Shown: positions 47,517-55,817 of the stretch, piece after piece
How the letters are laid out: every line of letters begins with the position of its first letter
How positions within the stretch are numbered: the first letter of the stretch is position 1
Assembly (NCBI GenBank): GCA_945869725.1
Contig: CAMBPO010000001.1
Location: forward strand, 86,717 to 150,716
DNA: 64,000 nucleotides
Origin: Klebsiella pneumoniae
GTDB lineage: Bacteria > Pseudomonadota > Gammaproteobacteria > Pseudomonadales > Pseudohongiellaceae
Direction: 5' to 3'
Position numbers and translations under genes: made by a program
The notes under the pieces: generated by a model
What the model was told of the DNA's origin: nothing
Seen by the model: only the letters and a program-made list of their open reading frames with translations
Databases searched by the model: none

Positions 47517-47563
47517 TGTTACCGATACCCATCTACTCATTTTGTAAGAGTGTTTTAGTAACA
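47517..47563 (+). promoter_or_regulatory. Candidate CbrB-binding half-sites upstream of the crcZ-like promoter
   Basis: TGTTAC (47517-47522) and its exact reverse complement GTAACA (47558-47563) lie 100-146 bases before the predicted start at about 47663, the usual distance for an NtrC-type enhancer. The second half-site is also part of a GTGTT-N5-AACAC inverted repeat (47550-47564). As I recall, CbrB sites in Pseudomonas use this TGTTAC/GTAACA type of half-site; I could not check this. Confidence 0.5.
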
Positions 47564-47636
47564 CTTGCTACTCAAACACAGATTTCCGCCCCCCCATAAA
47601 ATCATATCTTGTTGTTATATATATGCTTTGTCATTG

Positions 47637-47652
47637 TGGCACGCTAAATGCT
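47637..47652 (+). promoter_or_regulatory. Sigma-54 (-24/-12) promoter of the crcZ-like RNA
   Basis: TGGCACG-N4-ATGCT matches the sigma-54 consensus TGGCACG-N4-TTGCW with the invariant GG (47638-47639) and GC (47650-47651) exactly 10 bases apart. Only one base of the -12 element differs. It sits 124 bases after cbrB and faces the A-rich non-coding region; transcription should start near 47663. Confidence 0.82.
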
Positions 47653-47662
47653 TTAGTCGTCT

Positions 47663-47911
47663 TACAATAAGAAAAAGAAATAATAAAAATAACGACGCAT
47701 AACAAAAAAAATAGCATCAAAAATTGGTGCTCAAAAATAATAAAAATAATCAGATCGGGCGAGCAGACAAAAATAAGCGTATTGCGTAATTACTGCTGGT
47801 ACTGATGAACAAACTAGCGCACTTGACTTGAGTGCCTACTTAAGAAGAACAAAAAAAACAATAATAACAATAAAACATACCTTCCTTGCGGGGGGGTCAA
47901 GTCACCCCCCA
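47663..47911 (+). ncRNA. crcZ: CrcZ-like small RNA (predicted Hfq/Crc decoy)
   Basis: This non-coding stretch of about 250 bases lies between cbrB and pcnB, the position of crcZ in Pseudomonas. It starts at a sigma-54 promoter and holds five A-rich tracts of the A-R-N or AAnAAnAA type: 47664-47692, 47701-47713, 47733-47750, 47767-47776 and 47842-47877. The last contains AACAATAATAACAATAAAA, a near-perfect catabolite-activity motif. Small hairpins lie between tracts, for example AGCATC/GGTGCT (47713-47731). CrcZ in Pseudomonas is longer (about 400 bases) and binds Hfq and Crc to relieve repression. The 3' end is uncertain: a G/C hairpin ends at 47910 but no U tract follows, so the RNA may extend towards pcnB. 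Sequence identity with known crcZ was not tested. Confidence 0.72.
47890..47910 (+). terminator. G/C hairpin at the possible 3' end of the crcZ-like RNA
   Basis: GGGGGGT (47891-47897) and ACCCCCC (47904-47910) form a 7-bp stem with a 6-base loop. There is no run of T after it, so it is not a standard intrinsic terminator; it may be a pause, a processing or stability hairpin. The remaining gap (47911-48057) before pcnB shows no ORF or clear promoter. Confidence 0.35.
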
Positions 47912-48057
47912 GAGCATTTCCCCTGCACACATTCCATACTTCAGTGTATTATTGCCGCCTCTGTCGCTGACGATGTCTGCGTCAACAACAAGCTGTTATG
48001 TCTGTATCCAATTGAGCTTGTGTCCATCAACAGAAGTGACCTTGAGCTAGACACCTG

Positions 48058-49653
48058 ATGATTAAGAAGCTGGTAAAAATGCTTTTTGGCAAGTCCGGCC
48101 AAAGCGGCAGCGGTGTCACTGAAAAACCTGACGCCAAAAAAGCAGAACCACGCCAGAAGCCATTACCGGCAGAGCCAAAACGCCGGTCACCACGCAACCC
48201 GCACAACACCCGTATTGAGCAGCCCTCCGCGCAGCCCGCCAGAACAGGCAATCTTGGCGCAGCGCATGGACGCAGTGAGCTGCCCGCCGCGCTGCGCAAA
48301 CTGGATCTGAGTAACGTTCAGGTGGTAGCACGCGAAGATCACAACATTTCACGTCGCGATATTTCCCCCAATGCGCTTAAAGTGCTTTATCGCCTCAATG
48401 AAGCGGGGTTTCAGGCTTTTCTGGTTGGTGGCGGAGTCCGTGACCTGTTACTGGGCGGCCACCCCAAGGACTTCGATATCTCCACGGATGCAACGCCAGA
48501 AGATGTCAGAGAGGTGTTTCGCAACTCACGTATTATCGGCCGGCGGTTCAAGATCACCCATGTGCGCTTCGGCCAGGAAATCATCGAAGTCACTACCTTC
48601 CGCGCCCATCATGAAATTGAAACCGAAGTCGAGGAAGGCGAATCGCGCCGCCACATCAGGGATCTGGATTCCGCACACTCAAGCACCGGTATGATCCTGC
48701 GCGACAATGTATATGGCAGCATCAATGAAGATGCCGTGCGCCGTGACTTTACCGTCAACGCGCTTTATTACACCGCTAATGGTTTCTGGTTACTGGATTT
48801 TGTGAATGGACTCAGTGACATCGAAGACCGGCTGATCCGTATGATCGGTGATCCGGAAACCCGATACAAAGAAGATCCGGTGCGCATACTACGTGCCATC
48901 CGGCTGGCAGCCAAACTGGATTTCCGCATTCACAAAGACACTGAGGCCCCGATCGCCCGACTGGCCATTCTGTTGGAGTCAATTTCCCCGGCGCGTCTGT
49001 TTGATGAAACAGTGAAACTGTTTACCGGGGGCCAGGCCGAAGCAACCTTCGAACTGCTGCGCCGTTACAAGGTGGCCGATTACCTGTTCAAACCCACACT
49101 ACGCTGCCTGGGCGATAAAAACTCCACCGACAGCAGACTGGTACAACTGGCACTGCAAAACACCGACAAACGTCTGGCAGACGGCAAATCCGTGACACCG
49201 GCTTTTTTGTACGCGGCCTTGCTGTGGCCAGCCATGCAGGCGATCTTGCGTGAACAGTTCCAGGATCGCCTGGCACCGTTAGCGGCCATGCAGGATGCGG
49301 CCACTGACACGATTCTTGAGCAGCTGAGATTTACCGCCATCCCCAAACGCTTCACCGCCGTGATGCGCGAGATATGGGAATTACAATGGCGTATGCAACC
49401 TCAAAGTCGCAAACAGGTTGAAAGCGTGATTGCACATCCACGCTTCAGAGCAGCTTACGATTTTCTATTGTTGCGCGAAGAATCCGGTGAGCAATTGGAC
49501 AATGCCGGCGACTGGTGGACGCAATACCAGCTGGCCGATCGCGCTGGGCAGGAAGTCATGATCGAAGCATTGAGCAACATCAAACCACCGCGCAAACGCC
49601 GTCGCAAACCCAGATCATCATCGGCACCGAGGGTGGAGCAGGCCAGTGATTAA
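48058..49653 (+). CDS. pcnB: Poly(A) polymerase I
   Basis: This 531-residue enzyme adds poly(A) tails to RNA and promotes decay. The nucleotidyltransferase core has LVGGGVRDLLLGGHPKDFDI (split by the catalytic D-x-D), then RRFKITHVRFG, and RRDFTVNALYY. The N-terminal 90 residues are basic and disordered, as is the Arg/Lys-rich C-terminus, both typical. The ATG at 48058 follows the crcZ-like region, and the stop overlaps the kinase gene start by 8 bases. In Pseudomonas pcnB is also next to crcZ. Confidence 0.95.
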   Translation: MIKKLVKMLFGKSGQSGSGVTEKPDAKKAEPRQKPLPAEPKRRSPRNPHNTRIEQPSAQPARTGNLGAAHGRSELPAALRKLDLSNVQVVAREDHNISRRDISPNALKVLYRLNEAGFQAFLVGGGVRDLLLGGHPKDFDISTDATPEDVREVFRNSRIIGRRFKITHVRFGQEIIEVTTFRAHHEIETEVEEGESRRHIRDLDSAHSSTGMILRDNVYGSINEDAVRRDFTVNALYYTANGFWLLDFVNGLSDIEDRLIRMIGDPETRYKEDPVRILRAIRLAAKLDFRIHKDTEAPIARLAILLESISPARLFDETVKLFTGGQAEATFELLRRYKVADYLFKPTLRCLGDKNSTDSRLVQLALQNTDKRLADGKSVTPAFLYAALLWPAMQAILREQFQDRLAPLAAMQDAATDTILEQLRFTAIPKRFTAVMREIWELQWRMQPQSRKQVESVIAHPRFRAAYDFLLLREESGEQLDNAGDWWTQYQLADRAGQEVMIEALSNIKPPRKRRRKPRSSSAPRVEQASD

Positions 49654-50296
49654 ACCATTACCACGTTACATCGCGGTGGAAGGCCCGATTGGTGTTGGTA
49701 AGACCAGCCTGGCCAAGCGCTTGGCACAAACGTTCAATTACGACGTTGTTCTCGAAAAACCAGAAGAAAACCCCTTTCTCGAGCGGTTTTATCGCAATCC
49801 CAAACAGTATGCGCTGTCCACTCAATTGTTTTTTTTGTTCCAGCGCGCGCAGCAATTGCAGGACCTGAAACAGGACGATTTGTTTGAGCCCGTGCGCGTG
49901 GCAGACTTCCTGATCGACAAAGACCGTTTGTTTGCCTTTCAGAATCTTGACCCAGATGAATTTGGTTTGTATGAAAACGTTTACCGGCATCTGACCGTAC
50001 ACGCACCGGTTCCTGATCTGGTGATTTATTTGCAGGCGCCGACCCATGTGCTGCTCAGTCGCATACACAAGCGTGGCATCCCTGCAGAGCAGGCCATCGA
50101 AGCGGACTATCTCAACAGACTGAACGACGCCTACACGTCGTTTTTTCATTATTACGACAAGTCACCACTCTTGATTGTCAACAGCACCGATATCGATCTT
50201 GTTGGCCGCGATGAGCACTACCAACAACTGGTTGATCGTATCCTGCAGGCACCACAAGGTATCCATTATTTCAATCCCAGTCTGGCCTTGCTGTGA
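49646..50296 (+). CDS. Deoxynucleoside kinase
   Basis: This 216-residue P-loop kinase belongs to the dNK/dGK family: Walker A GPIGVGKTS, then EKPEENPFLERFY, the DRLFAFQNL region, and a lid with RIHKRGIPAEQ. It phosphorylates deoxynucleosides for salvage; which base is preferred cannot be read. The start is a GTG inside the pcnB end, so translation is coupled. folK, which often sits between pcnB and panB, is not present here. Confidence 0.87.
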   Translation: MIKPLPRYIAVEGPIGVGKTSLAKRLAQTFNYDVVLEKPEENPFLERFYRNPKQYALSTQLFFLFQRAQQLQDLKQDDLFEPVRVADFLIDKDRLFAFQNLDPDEFGLYENVYRHLTVHAPVPDLVIYLQAPTHVLLSRIHKRGIPAEQAIEADYLNRLNDAYTSFFHYYDKSPLLIVNSTDIDLVGRDEHYQQLVDRILQAPQGIHYFNPSLALL

Positions 50297-50318
50297 TTGC
50301 CGCCCGGAGGAAATTGTC

Positions 50319-51131
50319 ATGAGCACACAATCAGCGACACAACACATCACTCTGAACTCGCTCAATAAAATACGGGCAAGCGGCCAGAAATTTTCCTGCC
50401 TGACCGCCTACGACTCATGCTTTTCCGGATTGCTGAACGATGCCGGGATCGACGTTATTCTGGTCGGCGATTCGCTGGGCATGGTGCTACAGGGTCATGA
50501 CAGCACCTTGCCGGTGACCATGGCCGACATGGTTTATCACGTGCAATGTGTAAAACGCGCCAACAAACGCGCCTTCCTGATGGCAGACATGCCATTTATG
50601 AGTTACTCGTCCGATACTGAAACACTTGAAAACGCCGCGGCACTGATGCGTGCCGGCGCTGAGATGGTCAAACTTGAAGGTGGTGCGTGGCTGGAGAGCT
50701 CAACACGGCTGCTGGCTGAGCGGGGCATTCCTGTGTGCGTGCACATGGGTCTGACGCCCCAGTCCATCAATCGCATCGGGGGTTATCTGGTACAGGGAAG
50801 AGATCCTGTTCAAGCGGAAAACATGGTCAAGGAAGCCTTGTTGCTGCAAGAGGCAGGCGCCAGTATTTTGTTGCTGGAGTGTGTTCCCACGGCGCTGGCC
50901 AAACGTATTACGGAGGCGCTGCAGATCCCGGTGATAGGCATAGGCGCAGGCCCGCATACCACCGGACAAGTGCTGGTGTTGCATGACCTGCTGGGAATAT
51001 CACCCATCAAACCCAAATTTGTTAAGAACTTTTTGCCTGAATCGGACAATGGTATCGCTGGCGCAATCAAAGCCTATGCCGATGCCGTCAAGTCTGGCCA
51101 GTTCCCTGCGCCAGAACACTGTTTCGATTAA
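50319..51131 (+). CDS. panB: 3-methyl-2-oxobutanoate hydroxymethyltransferase
   Basis: This 270-residue enzyme makes ketopantoate for pantothenate synthesis. Motifs are LTAYDSCFSGLL, VILVGDSLGMVLQGHDSTLPVT, FLMADMPFMSY, VKLEGG, CVHMGLTPQS and GIGAGPHTTGQVLVLHD. The ATG at 50319 has a strong CGGAGGA before it; the frame from 50175 overlaps the kinase gene and is rejected. panC follows after 32 bases. Confidence 0.97.
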   Translation: MSTQSATQHITLNSLNKIRASGQKFSCLTAYDSCFSGLLNDAGIDVILVGDSLGMVLQGHDSTLPVTMADMVYHVQCVKRANKRAFLMADMPFMSYSSDTETLENAAALMRAGAEMVKLEGGAWLESSTRLLAERGIPVCVHMGLTPQSINRIGGYLVQGRDPVQAENMVKEALLLQEAGASILLLECVPTALAKRITEALQIPVIGIGAGPHTTGQVLVLHDLLGISPIKPKFVKNFLPESDNGIAGAIKAYADAVKSGQFPAPEHCFD

Positions 51132-51163
51132 ACGTCAGGTAATCACGCCACGGAATTCAGCTC

Positions 51164-52012
51164 ATGATAATTTGCCATCAGGCCAGTGAACTGCACCAAC
51201 TGTTAAACACTTACCGGCGCGAAGGCAAATCAATTGCACTGGTGCCGACCATGGGTAACCTGCACCGGGGCCATGTGCGTCTGGTCGAAAAAGCCGTGGA
51301 ACTGGCCGATGTAGTTGTCAGCACGATTTTTGTGAACCCCATGCAGTTTGGCCGCCACGAGGATCTCGACAAATACCCGCGTACACCTGACGCTGATATC
51401 GAGAAACTCACTGCTGCGGGCTGCGCCGTTTTGTTTGCCCCATCAGTCAAGGAAATGTATCCCTTGGGTCTGGACGAACACACGGTTGTGTCTGTGCCCG
51501 CCATTTCAGCGAGACATTGTGGTGCCAGCAGGCCCGGACATTTTGATGGTGTGGCCACGGTGGTCAGCAAACTCTTTAATCTGGTAAAACCGGATCATGC
51601 CGTGTTTGGCCTCAAGGACTACCAGCAGTTTAAAGTCATCCGCAAAATGAACGCAGATCTGTGTTTTGGTATCCAACTGACCGGCGTGGCCACCGAGCGC
51701 GATGAAAACGGCCTGGCCCTGAGCTCGCGTAATGGTTATCTCAACGCGGAGCAAAAACTCACCGCGCTGACGATCATTCAGACGCTGCGTGACACCGCTG
51801 CACAGATCAAGAACGGGGCGCGTGATTTTGCTGCGCTGGAACAAGCAGCAAAGTCTGTGTTTGAATCCAGACAGATGCGGCCGGATTATTTGTCAATCTG
51901 CAGGGCAGATACACTGGAGCCGGCCAGTGCTGACGACAAACAACTGGTGATACTGGCGGCCGCATATGTGGGTACAACACGCCTGATCGACAATATTGAA
52001 GTCAACCTGTAG
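51164..52012 (+). CDS. panC: Pantothenate synthetase
   Basis: This 282-residue ATP-dependent ligase joins pantoate and beta-alanine. The nucleotide-binding PTMGNLHRGHVRLVEKA (H-x-G-H), FVNPMQFG, FGLKDYQQF and LSSRNGYL blocks are all present. It follows panB; panD is not nearby. Confidence 0.97.
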   Translation: MIICHQASELHQLLNTYRREGKSIALVPTMGNLHRGHVRLVEKAVELADVVVSTIFVNPMQFGRHEDLDKYPRTPDADIEKLTAAGCAVLFAPSVKEMYPLGLDEHTVVSVPAISARHCGASRPGHFDGVATVVSKLFNLVKPDHAVFGLKDYQQFKVIRKMNADLCFGIQLTGVATERDENGLALSSRNGYLNAEQKLTALTIIQTLRDTAAQIKNGARDFAALEQAAKSVFESRQMRPDYLSICRADTLEPASADDKQLVILAAAYVGTTRLIDNIEVNL

Positions 52013-52066
52013 CACCGCGCGCACCACCTGACGGGGCAAGAGTTAATAACCAACAAGGAGCACAAC

Positions 52067-54004
52067 ATGTCGCAAGAAAAAATCTACCCGGCCAGCGGTT
52101 TCTCCAGCCAGCACACCTTGATAGATCAGGCGGGTTACTCGCGCATGTATGAACACTCCATTACTGATCCAGAGTCCTTCTGGGGGGAACAAGCCAATCA
52201 GTATCTCAGCTTCTTTTCCCCGTACAGCAAAGTCTACGAAGGCGACTTCAGCAAGGGTTCAGTGACCTGGTTTAAAGACGCCAAACTCAACGTCAGCTGG
52301 AACTGTATTGACCGTCACCTGCCGCAGCGCGCCTCTCAGACCGCGTTTATCTGGGAAGGCGATGATCCCACCGACAGCAAACACATCACTTACGCTGAGT
52401 TACATGAGGCAGTCAGCAGACTTGCCAACGTCATAAAACAACGTGGTGTAAAAAAAGGTGATCGGGTGTGTATTTACATGCCAATGATCCCGGAAGCTGC
52501 TTACGCCATGCTGGCCTGTGCACGAATCGGCGCCATACATTCCGTGGTGTTTGGAGGCTTTTCACCCGACGCCATTCGTGACCGCATTCAGGACTCCGAC
52601 TGCCAGACCGTCATCACCGCTGATCAAGGTGTACGGGGCGGCAAATTCATACCCTTAAAAGCTAACGTCGATAAAGCCCTGGCGCAGTGCCCCAATGTGC
52701 ACAGCGTGATTGTGGTCAAACACACCGGCAATGCAATTGACTGGCACACCGGCCGCGATGTCTGGTATCACGACGCAGCAGCCCATGTCAGCGCTGTGTG
52801 TGAACCTGAAATCATGGACGCCGAAGATCCTCTGTTTATTCTCTACACCTCCGGCTCTACCGGCAAACCCAAAGGTGTGTTGCACACCACAGCCGGTTAT
52901 CTGCTGCAGGCTGCCATGACCCACCGTTATGTGTTCGACTACCGTGAAGGTGAAGTGTACTGGTGCACCGCGGACGTGGGCTGGGTGACCGGCCACAGTT
53001 ACATTGTGTACGGCCCGCTGTGCAATGGTGCCACCTCACTCATTTTTGAAGGCGTGCCCACGTATCCCGATGCCTCGCGTTTCTGGCAGGTGATAGACAA
53101 ACATAAAGTGAATATTTTTTACACCGCACCAACCGCGCTCAGAGCACTGATGAGTCTGGGTGATGATCTGGTCAACACCAGCTCACGTGCATCGTTGCGG
53201 CTGTTGGGTTCGGTGGGTGAACCCATCAATCCGGAAGCCTGGGAGTGGTACTACCGTGTTGTTGGTGAAAACCGCCGCCCCATTGTGGATACCTGGTGGC
53301 AGACCGAAACCGGCTCCACCATGATCAGCCCGCTGGCCGGTGTCACCGACCTGAAACCAGGCTCTGCATCACTGCCGTTTTTTGGGGTCAAACCTGCGTT
53401 GCTGGACTCCCACGGCAAAATCATTGAGGGCGCAGGCAAAGGTAATCTGGTGATTACCGGCAGTTGGCCTGCACAGATCCGCACCGTGTTTGGCGACCAT
53501 CAACGTTGTGTGGACACCTATTTCAAAGCCTATCCTGGTTACTACTTTACCGGCGACAGCGCTCGTCGTGATGAAGACGGTTATTATTGGATCATTGGCC
53601 GCGTGGACGACGTCATCAACGTATCCGGCCACCGCCTTGGCACTGCTGAGCTGGAAAGCGCACTGGTATTACACCCAAAAGTCGCGGAAGCGGCGGTGGT
53701 GGGTTATCCGCACGACATCAAAGGCAACGCCGTTTATGCGTATGTCACGCTGATGACCGGCATCCCTGAGTCCGAAGAACTGCGCAAAGAGTTAATCAAA
53801 TTTGTAGCAGATGAAATTGGTGCGTTTGCCAAACCGGAGATTATCCAGTTTGCACCCGGCTTGCCCAAAACCCGCTCCGGCAAAATCATGCGTCGCATTC
53901 TGCGCAAGATTGCCGCCAATGAAATTGAGCATCTGGGTGACACCAGCACACTGGCCGATCCGTCTGTTGTTGAACAGTTGATTAACCATCGCGTTAATCG
54001 TTAA
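52067..54004 (+). CDS. acs: Acetyl-CoA synthetase
   Basis: This 645-residue AMP-forming ligase activates acetate to acetyl-CoA. Motifs include [14 protein letters not shown] near residue 265, [23 protein letters not shown] and the C-terminal [11 protein letters not shown] with the catalytic Lys that is controlled by acetylation in homologues. The length and start (AAGGAG before the ATG) fit Acs. The thiolase gene starts 10 bases after it, so acetate could flow to acetoacetyl-CoA. The symporter at 33 kb is a likely acetate importer. A propionyl-CoA synthetase is possible but less likely. Confidence 0.93.
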   Translation: MSQEKIYPASGFSSQHTLIDQAGYSRMYEHSITDPESFWGEQANQYLSFFSPYSKVYEGDFSKGSVTWFKDAKLNVSWNCIDRHLPQRASQTAFIWEGDDPTDSKHITYAELHEAVSRLANVIKQRGVKKGDRVCIYMPMIPEAAYAMLACARIGAIHSVVFGGFSPDAIRDRIQDSDCQTVITADQGVRGGKFIPLKANVDKALAQCPNVHSVIVVKHTGNAIDWHTGRDVWYHDAAAHVSAVCEPEIMDAEDPLFILYTSGSTGKPKGVLHTTAGYLLQAAMTHRYVFDYREGEVYWCTADVGWVTGHSYIVYGPLCNGATSLIFEGVPTYPDASRFWQVIDKHKVNIFYTAPTALRALMSLGDDLVNTSSRASLRLLGSVGEPINPEAWEWYYRVVGENRRPIVDTWWQTETGSTMISPLAGVTDLKPGSASLPFFGVKPALLDSHGKIIEGAGKGNLVITGSWPAQIRTVFGDHQRCVDTYFKAYPGYYFTGDSARRDEDGYYWIIGRVDDVINVSGHRLGTAELESALVLHPKVAEAAVVGYPHDIKGNAVYAYVTLMTGIPESEELRKELIKFVADEIGAFAKPEIIQFAPGLPKTRSGKIMRRILRKIAANEIEHLGDTSTLADPSVVEQLINHRVNR

Positions 54005-54014
54005 CGAGGTTTTT

Positions 54015-55193
54015 ATGCAGGAAGTTGTGATTGTTGCCGCCGGCCGCAGTGCCATTGGTACGTTTCAGGGCGAGCTGTCAGCTGTCCCAGCCACAGAACT
54101 AGGCAGTCAGATTATCAAGGCATTGATTGCACGCCACGGCATCAATCCCAGCGATGTTAACGAAGTCATTATGGGCCATGTACTGACCGCCGGGTGCGGT
54201 CAGAATACCGCCAGGCAAACCAGCATCCGCGCAGGTCTGGGTATAGAAACACCCGCCATGACCATCAATAAAGTCTGCGGCTCCGGACTCAAGGCGGTGC
54301 ATCTTGCCGCACAGGCCATTGTAGCCGGCGATGCAGAAATGATTGTGGCCGGTGGCATGGAGAATATGAGCCTGTCCGCCCATGTGCTGCCCAATTCTCG
54401 CAGCGGCCAGAAAATGGGCCATTGGCAAGCGATTGATACCATGCTGCACGACGGCTTGTGGGACGCCTTTAACAATTACCATATGGGAATCACGGCAGAA
54501 AATTTGGCCGACAAGTATCAGATCAGCCGCGAGCAACAGGATGTGTTTGCACTGAGCTCACAGCAAAAAGCGCTGGCCGCCATGGAATCCGGTCGCTTCA
54601 GCAGTGAAATTATTCCCATCAGCATCCCGCAGAAAAAAGGCGTAGTGACGCTGTTTGATAAAGACCAAGGCCCTCGCGCCGGCACCACCTTGGAAGGCCT
54701 GGCACGACTGACGGCTGCGTTTAAAGCGGGTGGCAGTGTCACTGCCGGCAATGCCTCGGGTCTGAATGACGGTGCCGCGGCGGTGATTGTATGCAGCAAA
54801 GCCCGCGCCGACGAACTTGGTCTCACACCACTGGTCACCATCAAGGCCTGGGCCAATGCCGGTGTTGATCCCGCGATTATGGGCATCGGCCCGGTATCAG
54901 CCACCCGACGAGTACTGGCCAACGCTGGCTGGACACTGGATGAGGTGGATCTGATTGAGGCTAACGAAGCGTTTGCCGCGCAATCATTGGCTGTCGCGCG
55001 CGAGCTGCAGTGGGACATGGATAAAGTTAATGTGAATGGCGGTGCGATTGCGCTTGGTCACCCGATCGGCGCCTCGGGTTGCCGCGTGCTGGTCACACTG
55101 ATTCACGAAATGATCCGGCGGGATGTACACAAAGGCATTGCAACCTTGTGTATTGGTGGCGGACAGGGCGTGGCGATTGCCGTGGAGCGCTGA
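54015..55193 (+). CDS. Acetyl-CoA C-acetyltransferase (thiolase)
   Basis: This 392-residue thiolase has the nucleophilic Cys88 in [10 protein letters not shown], the catalytic His in [10 protein letters not shown] and the second Cys in CIGGGQG. Its length and start ([15 protein letters not shown]) match biosynthetic acetyl-CoA acetyltransferases of the AtoB/PhaA type. It condenses two acetyl-CoA or splits acetoacetyl-CoA. It lies 10 bases after acs, indicating an operon. No phaB or ketoreductase is near. Confidence 0.92.
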   Translation: MQEVVIVAAGRSAIGTFQGELSAVPATELGSQIIKALIARHGINPSDVNEVIMGHVLTAGCGQNTARQTSIRAGLGIETPAMTINKVCGSGLKAVHLAAQAIVAGDAEMIVAGGMENMSLSAHVLPNSRSGQKMGHWQAIDTMLHDGLWDAFNNYHMGITAENLADKYQISREQQDVFALSSQQKALAAMESGRFSSEIIPISIPQKKGVVTLFDKDQGPRAGTTLEGLARLTAAFKAGGSVTAGNASGLNDGAAAVIVCSKARADELGLTPLVTIKAWANAGVDPAIMGIGPVSATRRVLANAGWTLDEVDLIEANEAFAAQSLAVARELQWDMDKVNVNGGAIALGHPIGASGCRVLVTLIHEMIRRDVHKGIATLCIGGGQGVAIAVER

Positions 55194-55294
55194 GCTTCAG
55201 TATGCACTTGCCCGCTTTAAGGATAAGCATCACGCCATTAATAGTTTGATTTTTCCGCGCCATGTGGCGCACTTTTTAACTGATTGAGGTTTTT

Positions 55295-55810
55295 ATGTCG
55301 CAGTCCATGTACAACAACTCTGTGCCCGTTTTTATCCACGTGTTAAAAAACCTGTCTGCCATTATGGAAAAGGCTGAGGCCTCGGCTACCAGCAGAAACA
55401 TTGACCCGTCGGTGCTGATCAATGGCCGCCTGGCACCGGATATGTTCCCCCTCTCCCGCCAGATTCAGATTGCCAGCGACATGGTCAAAGGCGGCGGCGC
55501 CCGCCTGGCGAGTGTCGACAATCCCAAATTCGATGACACCGAGAGCACCTTTGAAGAACTGCAAGCACGTATCGCCAAGACCATCGCTTTTCTGGAAACG
55601 CTGACTGCCGCGCAGATCGACGGCTCAGAAGACAAGCACATCAAAATTCAGGCAGGGCCCAGTGAGTTTGAATTCAAAGGGCTGCAGTACCTGAACCACT
55701 GGGTATTCCCCAATCTGTATTTCCATGTCACCACGGCTTACAACATTTTGCGACACAACGGCGTGGCACTGGGTAAGCGCGACTTTTTGTCGGGTGGCAG
55801 TAGTTTGTAG
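55295..55810 (+). CDS. DUF1993 family protein
   Basis: This 171-residue protein belongs to DUF1993 (DinB-like four-helix fold): FPLSRQIQIASDMVKGGGARLA, FEELQARIAKTIAFLE, LNHWVFPNLYFHVTTAYNIL-type end. A pair of histidines in the last helices could bind metal, as in DinB-fold enzymes. The function is unknown. It lies 100 bases after the thiolase gene and converges with the SulP gene. Confidence 0.85.
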   Translation: MSQSMYNNSVPVFIHVLKNLSAIMEKAEASATSRNIDPSVLINGRLAPDMFPLSRQIQIASDMVKGGGARLASVDNPKFDDTESTFEELQARIAKTIAFLETLTAAQIDGSEDKHIKIQAGPSEFEFKGLQYLNHWVFPNLYFHVTTAYNILRHNGVALGKRDFLSGGSSL

Positions 55811-55817
55811 GATAAAA

